DNA from: Stichopus chloronotus
Lineage: Eukaryota; Echinodermata; Holothuroidea; Aspidochirotida; Stichopodidae
Reading direction: 5' to 3'
DNA length: 64,000 nucleotides
Assembly (NCBI GenBank): GCA_021234535.1
Contig: CM037839.1
Span: 28,473,475-28,537,474, forward strand
The position numbers were made by a program, and so were the translations under genes. Positions 23,751 to 34,290 of the stretch are shown here, in pieces (the stretch's first letter is position 1; each line of letters begins with the position of its first letter). The notes under the pieces are model-generated. The model was given only the letters and a program-made list of their open reading frames with translations. It was not told the origin of the DNA and ran no database searches.

Positions 23751-26127
23751 GACCCTTCTGCTACACAGCTGGAGTGTAGGGGTTTGTCACACAGGACACT
23801 AAAACACTAAATTTCACGACAGACATTTCATTAGAATGTTTCAGACTGTGTGCCAAGTTTTGCAGTCCGTGCCTCCCAAGAATAGGGAAGCAAAGCAGAA
23901 AGGGAAGTGCCATTGCTACAGCAAACTTAGAAATGATGAAAAGTTATAACTCCACCTTTAAATCTTTTGGTGAATCTTAGAACCTGTCAAAGGTACTCCC
24001 TTGGAGACCCTGAGAACCACTGTAGATCCTCTGCAGTCTTTACAGGTATCTCTCAGTTTTGGGGCTATGGCCATTGCATTATGTCCTACTGAGTAGTCAA
24101 AAAGCAAATGAAATGTGAGCATAAGGCACTGCAGCCTCAACTGACTAATGCATTGTTAGCTTATAAAAACTCCAAGTCATGTAGAATGACATTAATGTGA
24201 AGGATGAAAGTTACAAATCAACCAGCTGTGAGAGTGCAAATGAAACTTTTTGCAAAATTCAAGATAACTGTACTACTATACTTGTTCGAATGTGACTAAT
24301 GTTTGTCGGAATAATTCTACAGACATGATGCAAGCAGTGGGTGGTTTGTGATGCAATTATGTCAGAGACCCTTCAAGGCCTAATGCTTTTGCCTTTTCAA
24401 TCTTCTTGTGTAATTTTCCTTGAAAGTGACTTTAATTGAAATTAATTGCTGTCTTCACCATCAGTGAACTCTGAAGTGGAAAGCTGAATGAAAAGGTGGT
24501 TTAACTAATAAAAATAATACATTTTGTTAATGAGCAAACTAAAACTAATAAAGAAAACACATTTTCAGGTAATTTTCCCAGATGACCTCATACTTGAATA
24601 ATTTAAAATGACATAAGCATGTAGTTTTCACTAATCTACAATTGAAGAAGTTCACTGCATTTCAATCAAAGAGTAAAGTTTGATCGACAAAAACAATTTC
24701 AGAGCTGAGGTTGTCAATCAAAGTTGGTGAAGTGCATTGTAGCAAACAGGTCTCACTTATAAAGAAAGAAAAAATTACAAAATAATAATGAAAAAATCCT
24801 TTTTAAGACAAAGGTAAATATGCCACAAAGTATAAATCATTTGTAAGTCATTAGGGCTGATGACATCCGATGTCATTTGAGGGTGGTCTGGTTATTATAT
24901 AAAGCTGAGGGCAGCACAAATTGTTAGCTTTCTGAAAAAAAACAGACACACACACACACAAAATAAACAAACAAACATATACAAATTTAGTCACTCATAT
25001 AAGAAAAGGAACTAAATATTCCTTCATAAGCATAAAAGGATGTATGCTAATTACAACTGATAGGGGGAAGGGACAATTTTGTCACATTTTAGTGCACGCT
25101 CACAATAAAAACTGTTTTTTCCTTTTTTTTCCTAAAGTATGACTCATATAGGATGCAGTGTCCATCACTCAGGAGAGGTACAATCACTCCCTTTACCTCC
25201 CTCCCCTTTGGCCCCTCCCTATGTCAGTTGGGAGAAATAGATACTCTGAAAATCCCCATCATTAAATCGATCCTGCACATGCAATTGAGATTCTGTTGCA
25301 TCTTTCATGTGCATGGTGTCACGAATAGCACTATTAAATCTCTGCAGCTGCAAAGGTTCAAAATGACAACACATTCTTTTTAAAAGGTTTTTATGTCTTG
25401 GATCCATGGTCATGTGATGACCTCAGAATTCTATGAATTAGTCTCCAATGCTCAGTGGCAGACACAGCAGGTGTGTGCCACTTTCTTAGTGCCTAAAAGT
25501 TTAAATGAAGAAAAGCAATGAGGGAGAAACATATCAAAAGAAAGACACTGAAGTCATTAACTTCTCAAGTGTAACGTTATGCAACGTTATTTAAATTTTA
25601 CCAAGAGGGAGGCCTACATCTTCCATATTCCCTGGCCCAGGAGAATGATCCATCATCGCCCCAACTACCACTGAATTCTGGATACACCAGTCCTGCCGAT
25701 CTGCACGTGACATAATTATTGTGTAACATCTTTGGAGAGCATTAATAATATCTGTGAAGATGGCTTCATTAGGCTTGTAACTTAAACAATCATTGTCTCG
25801 TTCATTGGTTAATATGATACGTTTCAAACCGGTGACTGTTCAGTCCTTGAGTAAACAGAAAGAAAACATTTGCAGTATAGCTTGTCACATATGGAAACCT
25901 GTCTGCCAGTCACTTGGTCCTAAAATACACTCTTCTTTGCTCTTCAGACTACCATTACATACTGTTTGTGAAATACCTTTTTTTTGTCCCCACACCATTA
26001 ACAATCTGAGCAAAATGTTTCCTCAGATAATTTAAATGTATTGAATGAAAAGGAAATTAGAAGTACTAAATGTATCTTCACATTGACTGGGAGAATTATC
26101 CTAAACTCCCCAAAACTTACTGGTTTG
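23751..26127. other. Non-coding stretch with an AC microsatellite
   Basis: Holds an (AC) run at about 24946-24960 followed by CAAA-type text. There is also a short palindrome TGACATCCGATGTCA at about 24860-24875. Open frames of up to 80 codons (25793-26035) show no family. Nothing else supported. Confidence 0.5.
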
Positions 26128-26218
26128 GGAATTCGCGAGCGACGTATACTCACCTCATATGGTCAATACGGTAATGCATAGGTTATATGAGGTGAGGGAG
26201 TACGCGCTGTGAATTTCC
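26128..26218. mobile_element. Palindromic mini-element, about 90 bp
   Basis: The core arms CTCACCTCATAT (26149-26160) and ATATGAGGTGAG (26184-26195) are exact reverse complements. Similarity continues outward with small mismatches: GGGAATTCGCGAGCGACGTA on the left against GGAGTACGCGCTGTGAATTT on the right. The loop contains GGTCAATACGGTAATGCATA. The loop plus right arm recurs at 59405-59450, which shows that this is a dispersed element and not a chance hairpin. It is too short to encode anything and resembles a MITE with near-complete palindromy. No target duplication identified. Confidence 0.7.
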
Positions 26219-26564
26219 TAGTTCTCAGCTCCTGGCAGGACCTCAGGAGTGATGACATAACTTTTTGTCCCAATGGTATCCAAGCCTTTAAAATTCTCCC
26301 CTTTCCAATGCTGTAAAAATCACTTTGATTTATTGAGAGAAGTCACCATACTTTTGAAGAACCACTGACTGATTCTGTACTAAAGTCACCTTGGCCATCC
26401 TCTCCATACATACAGTATATATTTTGACTCAGTGGCCAAATAAACTCCTTCACAAATTTCTTTACACAGGTTAATTTAGGATTCATTCACTTATGTACAA
26501 ATTAAGGTCCTCTAAGATGGTCAATACTGCTGGGTGAGAGGATTCCATATATTTTGGTGGCTAA

Positions 26565-26595
26565 TAGAGCAGACTTTTATAAAAGTTTTGCTCTA
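26565..26595. repeat. Imperfect 31-bp palindrome centred on TTTTATAAAA
   Basis: The left half starts TAGAGCAGACTTTTAT and the right half ends AAAAGTTTTGCTCTA. The outer seven bases (TAGAGCA and TGCTCTA) and the central ACTTTTATAAAAGT are self-complementary, with two mismatched positions between them. It could be a hairpin or a cruciform-prone site; no gene context. Confidence 0.75.
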
Positions 26596-27069
26596 CAGAG
26601 AGTTCGGGAGACAGCCGCTTTGGGGGGGGGAAATGAGAATTCACCGATCAGGAAAAAATTTACCTGGCGCGATGAATATTTGTGCACACTAAGTTTCTAC
26701 CTCTTTGCAGCCCTTCAGTCTTTTAAAATCACATGCTTTCATCAAGCATTACATAACAGTTCATGTCCATAGAGAGAAACACAATGAACCTCCCACAACA
26801 TGTTCGTGAACTTGGACACCCTTGTTTGGTAAACGATGACCATAACTTGTGGCTGTGTCAAGTCTATAAATTAAGCTTAGGACAAATGGGCCTTGCCAAA
26901 TTGCTTATTTTCTCGAAATCTGCTCGGTGAACTGCAAAACAAAATATGACTTTTTTGTTCTCTTAGTTGCAAAGTTTTGAAGTATGTTAGTATCTACTTT
27001 TCCTAGAATCGTTGAAAATTTCCAGTCTGTTCTAAACGTTCATCTCTGTGGAGTTTGTGCGGTAGGTTT

Positions 27070-27086
27070 GCAATGCATTATGGGAG
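27070..27086 (-). promoter_or_regulatory. ZNF143/THAP11 (SBS)-like motif
   Basis: On the minus strand the text reads CTCCCATAATGCATTGC. This fits the 3' part of the known SBS consensus (YTCCCAKMATGCMYYRC) at every position, while the upstream ACTACAA half is not conserved. In animals this site marks many promoters. No transcription start or first exon could be identified nearby, and the site may be a chance match or part of an old repeat. Confidence 0.3.
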
Positions 27087-27834
27087 ATATTCGAAAATAG
27101 CACCACCCATGGCAATTTTTCCCACCAATCAGGTGGAAATTCATTTTCCCGACCAAAACCATTATCACCCAAACTAAGTTTAAACTGCAAGTCTATGTTG
27201 AAGTGCTTGCATTAATCTTCACATTCTATAGGGACAAGTTCTCTTGAATTACCAAACAGTTCACACGCACTTTCTACAAGTTCTCAATGTAAACATATCC
27301 AATTATGGACCGAACATCTTTACATTCACACCTCTGTAATGCTGGCTTGTATATTTACACTAAATTCATAACAGGGCACGTTAACCTTTACAAGAAAAGA
27401 GAATGATTCGTGCTCCAAACAGACGGATAAAATGTGCTCGTGTCTGCTGGTTACACAGATGGATTAGATCTATTTATCAATGAAAGAATGAATGAAGAAA
27501 TAAAATTCTTCCCTTCTTGCAATTAATTATTCATTAAAAGTGACGGAAAGATCAAAGATTTTATCGTAAAATGAGATCACTACAAAGTATTACATATAAA
27601 ACACTGAAAGTTTACACTTTTATGTACTTCACTTTATTTCTTTGTTAACATTGCTAATCATGAGATTAACTTAACATTAACATCTTGATGATGACAAAGC
27701 TCAAACTGTTGTAAAAATTGGCACTTGCCATCTCTGGTTCATTGAATGTCACAAGAAAAAGATAAATGAAAAGGCAGACTGCATGGAAGGAAAACCTCAG
27801 AGAAATTCAATATAAATAGGTTTGAAGTTATCAA

Positions 27835-27935
27835 TGGCACATGGAGCTACATCATTTCTGGCCATCTGTGGGGCTTGTAAAGCCCACACTTTTCACGTAC
27901 ACTCTATGCCTACTGACGGTGGCCCTCCGCTTAGA
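27835..27935 (+). repeat. Interspersed repeat of unknown family, copy B
   Basis: Matches copies A (19218-19320) and C (34195-34290, reversed). Shared blocks are CATTTCTGGCCATCTGTGGG, ACTTTTCACGTACACTCTAT, then CTACTGACGGTGG and CTCCGCTTAG. A plus-strand frame of 90 codons (27822-28094) crosses it and yields HVHSMPTDGGP, paralleled by LVHSAPADGGT from copy C. The parallel could mean the family once encoded protein, but copy A is interrupted by stops in that frame. Confidence 0.7.
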
Positions 27936-30055
27936 CAGTCCGGTCAACATTTAGCCCAGAATATTTTTTTCTTTCTGCCACATCTGATCATTCAAGGTTT
28001 AGTTCTACACTACTGTTATACAAATATATCGATGCAGAATGAGAAAAATTCAGAGCACAGTCTGAGAGGTCCACCTTTAACTATGGATTATTAAGATGAG
28101 GTGGACTAAATGCAAGATGACAAATATTTATTGTCACCAATTGTTAGGTGCAATGTTGGTAAGATCCATAATGCAAACAAAGGCTATCATACATACTGTA
28201 TATTCCACACCTTTCTAATAACCCCTACCTCTTCTCCCATACCATCCCTCACGTACCCTTACTGATACACTGTATCTCTGACTATTATCTTAATATCTTT
28301 CTCATTGATAATATAATGATCACCATAAAATGGCAGCGAGGAAAGTGCACAAATTCTGACAACCTACTCAACATTTTATTAAACTGTTTCAGAATTTTGG
28401 TCTCTCATTAACAGAGGAAATAAAGGGGCTATAGAGAATTGCAGACTTCTAAGGTGTGAACCTATTAAGGGGTTGACCTGAATTCTTGTCACTATGATGT
28501 AAAGCTGTTAGGGGCAGGTGTGTCCTGCACGAAATCAAAGCATTCAGCTGGAAACGATGGTTGATGGTTGAATACCAGAAGTAACAATTTGAGAGGGGGG
28601 GAGGGAACATCAATCATTAAAATTTCAGTTCCTCTCCAGATGCCACTGTTCTCATACATGTGGTATTTGTAATGTTTGATGAATTGGTAGTCTTCAGAGA
28701 ATGTTTCTCCTCTGAAATCATTCATCATGTATACCTGTGTACATTGTGATGGATCACAGTCTTACCTGTGATGTTTCCCGATGCAGCCAGAGGTGACTCT
28801 TTGCCTGTAAAATCACACCTGAGCATAGGTGATGACACATTTTAATGCATGACATCAGTAAAACTAGGCAAGAAAGGAGTATCATGCAAGTAATTATCCA
28901 GTTCTGGAAGAAGAAGCCAAAAATGGCAAAAAGAAAAAAAAAAGGATGTCGATTTTTTGCATAGAGTCCCATTGTTCAGACGCTAATTTCAGCAAATGGA
29001 TTTTTACTGCCAACCATGGTCTTGTGCAATATAGGTTTAGGTACAGTACCACTGACTACTTCAGCTTCTAGAAACGGTTTAGTTTGCTGCAGATAACGTG
29101 TCTGCATCAATTGTCATCCTTGGTGTGAAATAAACACCACAAATGATCTTTAATCCTACCATTTCTGATTTCATTCCACATAACATCAAGAACATCAGAG
29201 TATGTGACAATCTCCCTGATACCTCAAATACCGGCTTTCTCACGATCTGACATTAAATGTCATGCAACTTATACGGGACAGAAATGGAAGCAAGGATGTA
29301 CGTGGACAACGCTAGCTGGTGGCATTCAAATAATGATGATATACAAACTTATTTGCATATTCATGAGTTATCCACTGACAAATTCAAGAGACTTCATTGA
29401 CATGAGATAATGGAATTCATCAAAGTATTACACAAGACAAAAAAAAAGGGAGAAAAATGATGGGGAAATAAAGGTTTTATTGGATTTGATGTACAATGAA
29501 AATGCTGTCTTTGAAGTCATAAAGTAATCAATTGGTTGTAAGACAGCTAGACCTTTGCACAAAGTGCATTCCATTTTTATGTTGTGACATAGTCCTTTGA
29601 TTTAAAGACTGATTTATCAGAAATAGATGAATCCCTTTAACAAAAAGATAATCATTAATCAACCCTCAGAAAACAAGCTAATAGTATTTGGAATGCTACA
29701 TATTTGTTTAACAGATTAATTAATATTTAGTACTTTTCTAAAAATTTTCTCAATAACCATAACAATGCAAAGCTTTTCTTGGCCATTTTAATTAACACAT
29801 GATATAGGCACTAGCCCACCTACTGTACAAAAATGTTGTTTTTCAAAGGAGGTGTTTTTGGTTAATCACAGCGTCTCAAAACATTTTACATTCATTTAAC
29901 TGTATCAAAAATTATGACAGACACATAAAACAGGTAGTTGTCCGTCAGTCTATGAAACACGAGTAAAATCTCATTTTCATGAGCTGCAGGTGGGTTAATA
30001 CTCTAGGAGAGGGGACAAAGTGAAATGTACAATAATCTGTGTCCCAGGAGAAGTT
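27936..30055. other. Non-coding stretch
   Basis: A+T-rich sequence with a G run at about 28594-28602 and an A run at about 28932-28942. Short open frames have no recognisable domain. Nothing else supported. Confidence 0.5.
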
Positions 30056-30301
30056 CTTACTAGTTTGTATGCATGATATGATATTAAAGCAAAAATAACA
30101 CAATGAAACTTTAATGTCATTGGACTTTTAAAAGCTGCCTTTAATATGTTAGCAAGAAAGGAAGATAAATATTCCAATTTGTATGTTAATCACACTGCGC
30201 GATTCATTCACAATTTTACGGAAAGATAAAAGTGATATATAAAATGATGTCAGGCTATTGTACTTTTTGGGGGTAAAAAACGAATTTGTTTTACACCTTG
30301 G
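30056..30301. repeat. Direct duplication, copy 1 (about 246 bp)
   Basis: Aligns over its length with 31664-31910 at a constant offset of about 1608 bp. The strongest blocks are TTTGTATGCATGATA, ATTCCAATTTGTATGTTAAT, then CACACTGC, and AAATGATGTCAGGCTATTGT. Spacing between blocks is kept apart from small indels. It could be a tandem segmental duplication, two insertions of one family, or terminal direct repeats of a non-autonomous LTR element; no primer-binding site or TG..CA ends were found to support the last. Confidence 0.7.
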
Positions 30302-30719
30302 ACAGCAATATGTGTCCAGGGAGAGGTAGGTCTTTTACAAGTTAAGTGTTTGCAGATGCAAAAATTATGCTGTATTCAGTCCAGAAGAAACAGTCTATGT
30401 GGCACCCTCAGGTCGTGGAGAGGAAAGACAGTTGCCTTCTCAGGATTGCATGTCAAGAAGGCCAATATATTGGTTTATTTTCTAACAACCCTTGCCAACC
30501 TTTATGGAATATTTATCTCAGACTTTGAGATTATTCCCCACAGTCCACCTCTCACCAACTTCTTCCTAATCAGCCGGCTGGGCTTGAACAGGAAGTAGCA
30601 CATGATGAACTCGGTAGATGTCTGCCTGATGTAAGACTTTACTTCTGCATCACTAAATGTAACTTTCACAAAAGACAATCATTCATTCACTTCTGGTAGT
30701 ACTTGTAGATACTTCAAAC
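30302..30719. other. Non-coding segment between duplication copy 1 and the hAT-like element
   Basis: Two overlapping plus-strand frames of 60 and 82 codons begin near 30346-30350, just after a TTTGCAG that could act as a splice acceptor. Neither translation resembles a known family. Nothing else supported. Confidence 0.4.
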
Positions 30720-31354
30720 CAGTGGTGGCACCAGGGGGGGGGGGGGTATGGGGGGCATATTACTCCCAAACAGAACCTTTTCCCATCAGTTCCCCCCTCA
30801 CTCAGCTGAAGTGAGCTGACAAATACATATATGTATATGTATATGCCCTGTTCTAGGAAGTCCATGAGGCCTAATTTTTCACCTACAGATATGCTAAAAC
30901 CTCAGAGTTTCTGGGGACTCTTCCCCGAGACCCCAACAGACTTGGCCTCTAGACCCCATGTGCAAGGGGCTATACACTTTCATATTTGAACTATACTATG
31001 CTGAAACTTATTCTTTCACCTAGAGATATGCTAACACCCCAGAGCTTCCAGGGGCCCGGCTCCCTGGACCCCCACAGGGGCTTTGCCGCTGGACACCATT
31101 AGGGGTCCTAAGTTCCCATCTTGTCAACTTAGAGAAAAAAATTTCCCCACAGATATGCTGGAACCTCAGAGCTTCCAGGGACTTTGCCCCCTGGAACCCC
31201 ACCAGGGCCTTGTCCAGACGCCACTAGGGGCCCCAGGACAGACCCGTAGACACCACTTCACATTTCGAACTAGGTTTTGCGCTACACGCAAAACTTTTGC
31301 CTCCCCAACACTTTCTTTTGCTCTCCATTTGCCAGTTTCCATAGCATGGTAGTG
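30720..31354. mobile_element. hAT-like non-autonomous element, longer relative with three internal units
   Basis: Starts CAGTGGTGGCACCAGG followed by a long G run (30734-30746), parallel to the element at 21070. It shares AAGTCCATGAG and the repeated block GATATGCTnnnACCnCAGAG, present here three times (30887, 31024, 31151; periods 137 and 127 bp) instead of twice. That extra unit accounts for the length difference of about 110 bp. The right end (CCATAGCATGGTAGTG, to about 31354) is degraded and the flanks show no clear 8-bp duplication, so that boundary is uncertain. It has no transposase. Confidence 0.7.
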
Positions 31355-31663
31355 TTTACAGAGAGTTTGTCAACATGGGAACAGAAGCAGACCTGACATA
31401 TATTAACACATTTCACTTATAGTCTTTATCTTTCACTTTTGCTGAGAATAGGTTCATGTTGGTCTTACATTTATTTTTCTGTGTTTATCATTTGAAGGAC
31501 TTATTACTGTTCACTTTTCTGTATAAGTTTAACTGTAAACAACATTCATATTCATACAGCACATAGGCCAACAGCTTAACTTTCATAGTAACTCCTGATG
31601 CTTAATTTACCAGAGTTTGCATGCATCATAATAGCTAAATCCACAAAACAAGTGTTTAAAATA
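31355..31663. other. Non-coding segment between the hAT-like element and duplication copy 2
   Basis: About 300 bp of A+T-rich DNA with no recognisable gene or repeat. It may continue the sequence duplicated at about 29950-30055, but the similarity there is too weak to claim. Confidence 0.4.
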
Positions 31664-31910
31664 CTTACCAATTTGTATGCATGATAAAATAGGTACAAGT
31701 TAACAAGATGAAACTGTAGTACTCTTGGAAGCTTGCAACACAGCAAGATCAACATTCCAATTTGTATGTTAATCACATTGTGCAATTCATTCATGCAATT
31801 TTGATAAAAGTAAACTGTAACTAACAAAAAAAAAAAATGGGAGTAACTAAAATGATGTCAGGCTATTGTACTTTTTTTGTTTAACTAAAATTTTGTTTTA
31901 AATCTTGGAT
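31664..31910. repeat. Direct duplication, copy 2 (about 247 bp)
   Basis: Partner of 30056-30301. It has gained an A run (about 31826-31837) inside a short near-repeat of 'AGTAACTA'. On the minus strand both copies encode a similar stretch (YHAYKLV), but other parts of the two frames do not correspond, so coding conservation is unlikely. Confidence 0.7.
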
Positions 31911-32344
31911 GAGGTAACTTCATTTTGTTATATTTATTTTTCTATATCAAACTTTAAAGTATCTGCAAACAGGACTTTATCCAGTGAACAGATGAACAAG
32001 ACACATTCTGGGGGCTTGAGATTACCCAAGAAACGTGTAACCAGAAAAGTAAATCACAAAAGTATACTTCCATAGTTTCATGTACATGGCCACTCCACAA
32101 CCTTCAACCAACCTAAAATGTATGAAAACTGACACAAAGACAAAATTCAAAGGAATTTCAATTTAGGAATAATAAGGATGATGCCATTCTCAAGAAACGA
32201 ATATTTTTTTTCCGATAGCAGTTATTATAGAAATCCCTAAAATTTCCCTAAATATGTATATTCCCTATAAATTTGCATGTTCATATATTTTATTTACAAT
32301 TATGTCACCGGGCAAAAAATATTAAACCTAATATACACATTTGA

Positions 32345-32915
32345 CTTGTTGACAGAATTGCATAAAAATGGTTGAAAATGCCACATGGATGCATGGATCT
32401 TGAAGATAATTTACAAATTGTTGATAGTAAACTACACATCGCTGAATATATGTGCTTCTGGAGCATTGTAGATATTGTCAGGACCGTTTGAAAAAAGTAC
32501 ACTGACCATTGAATGCAAGAATATATTTTTTTAAGTATGTGTATGGATGTTCAAAGAAAATGTAAATGGATGGATGGATGATGCATAAAGAAAACAACAT
32601 TGGTTGTTGAAGGAACAAACAATATGAATTGCTGAACATACCACATGATATGTTGGTATGATATGGAATGCTCAAAACATACTTTCTTGAAGATACAACA
32701 TGGATTCTCAAAGGACATAGGAAATTTCAGAATTCAAAGACACAACATTGAATGTTAGTGACATAGCACAGATTGTCGGAAATACAACATTAGATTCTTG
32801 CAATTGAGGTGGAATGATGGAGATACAATTATGACATGTTGATATTAAATATAGATTAAGAACATTTCACAGCACTGCATGGATTTTGGAAGACATAATA
32901 TGGAGAAGATTAGAC
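32345..32915. repeat. Degenerate 22-bp minisatellite
   Basis: The recurring unit is about GATACAACATGGATTCTTGAA. Recognisable copies lie at about 32385, 32478, 32690, 32742, 32763, 32784, 32820 and 32866, with poor copies between. It includes a TGGA tetranucleotide run at about 32566-32581. The periodicity is clear around 32680-32800 and fades towards both ends. Confidence 0.55.
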
Positions 32916-34194
32916 TCTAAAGTGTGCTGATGTGATTTTATATTTCACATTATCTAACAACAGCAAATAAAGCATTCATTGAGGGATGGCATTGTTAAGT
33001 TTCCTTGAAATCAGTCACCATACACATATTCATACACTGCTTTTGCTTTCATCATGCTGAACTTTTTTGCTGATGTACCTCACTTCAAAAACCTTTTTAC
33101 TTCCAAATACTAATCGTTTGAAATCATACAATGCATTCCATTACACAAACTTTTTCAAGGTGTACCCAGTCAGACAATCCCTTCATAGAATTGATGTCTC
33201 TAGCTTTTTGCAAAACTAGTTTATTTTAAAAGATCACAGGAGATAAAGTTGCTTGTAATTCTTCAACGTCTGGATGGTCATTTAGTTCGGCTTATATAGT
33301 ATTTCGCTGTCATTACTGTTTTGACAAACCTTGGCACTTTGCTCAACCTGAAAAGGTTATTTTATACAAACATATATGTTGGCTACATGCACACATGCTG
33401 TCCTATTCTTTTTATTTTATACAAGCTAATTCTAAAATAGATTCTTTACCATCCACTGGTGATTGCTTAGTAGGGCAGAAGTTTTTATTTTCAGCGTCAT
33501 ATTTTCAGCAAGATTTGAATCCAGGTGAATTGTGGGTAATGTAGCTAAAACAAATTATCCATTCAAGCCTAATACACTTGATGGGAAGGGAGAGGAAGCT
33601 GCCAATACACTCACTTAATGCCAGCCATTGTAAAATATTTTTCAAAAATCAATAGTTGATATGTATTGACATATCTCTTCCTTTTTGGTATGGATTTTTA
33701 ATTCATTATTGTTTGTTTTTACTGGTTTGCCAATGCTTCTACAATGTGATGGAATTACCTAGCATTAAACATAAAATTGGGCCCACCATGTTTTACATTT
33801 TTAGGGAGCCAAGTGTTGTGATTGTGAGGGCACAAAATTTTCTCTGAATTTCCGGTGTACTATGTAAGCGGAACGGAACCATAGGTTGTCTCATAGCGTA
33901 CAGCAAATGTTTTCACCAAAATATCTCAGAGGTTGCAAGAAAGGTCCCTTAATCTCAAGCCTTGTAAATTGCTGTCAAGAGTCCATTTTGGGCTGTATTA
34001 TAATAAAACAAGACTGACAAACTTCACCAATATAGAGTGTCTAAATTTCACCAGAAGCATCCGTCTGGGTACTGCAAGGGTCTGATGGTGGATGAGGGCA
34101 CATACTCGAATAGGTCATTGATGGGACATATCAGGTGCATGTACAGGGTTTCAGTTGGAGGGCTAGCCTGAGGGCAGAGCCCTTTTGCAAGTAC
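32916..34194. other. Non-coding stretch
   Basis: A+T-rich DNA with no supported gene. GAATTGTGGGTAATGTAG at about 33529-33546 partly resembles an SBS motif on the minus strand but misses several consensus positions. Confidence 0.5.
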
Positions 34195-34290
34195 CCTGTG
34201 GGCACTAAGCAGAGTACCACCATCAGCTGGTGCAGAGTGTACAAGAAAATTTTGGCTGGGCCAACCCTCCAGGTGGCTGGAAATGGACCT
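34195..34290 (-). repeat. Interspersed repeat of unknown family, copy C
   Basis: Read on the minus strand it matches copies A and B: CCACCTGGAGGGTTGGCCCA, then AAATTTTCTTGTACACTCTG, then CAGCTGATGGTGGTACTCTG. A minus-strand frame of 102 codons (34048-34356) covers it without a stop and continues past the repeat. The peptide (for example LVHSAPADGGTLLS) has no family I recognise. Confidence 0.7.

Larger units (their letters stand above)
26219..27834. other. Non-coding stretch with short palindromes
   Basis: Contains the imperfect 31-bp palindrome at 26565-26595 and a ZNF143-like motif at 27070-27086, both listed separately. Also a G run at about 26622-26630. The rest is A+T-rich with no gene supported. 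Confidence 0.5.

Noticed and set aside
24888..24905. TATATAAAG resembling a TATA box
   Set aside because: The sequence is A+T-rich throughout, so such words are expected by chance, and no gene follows.
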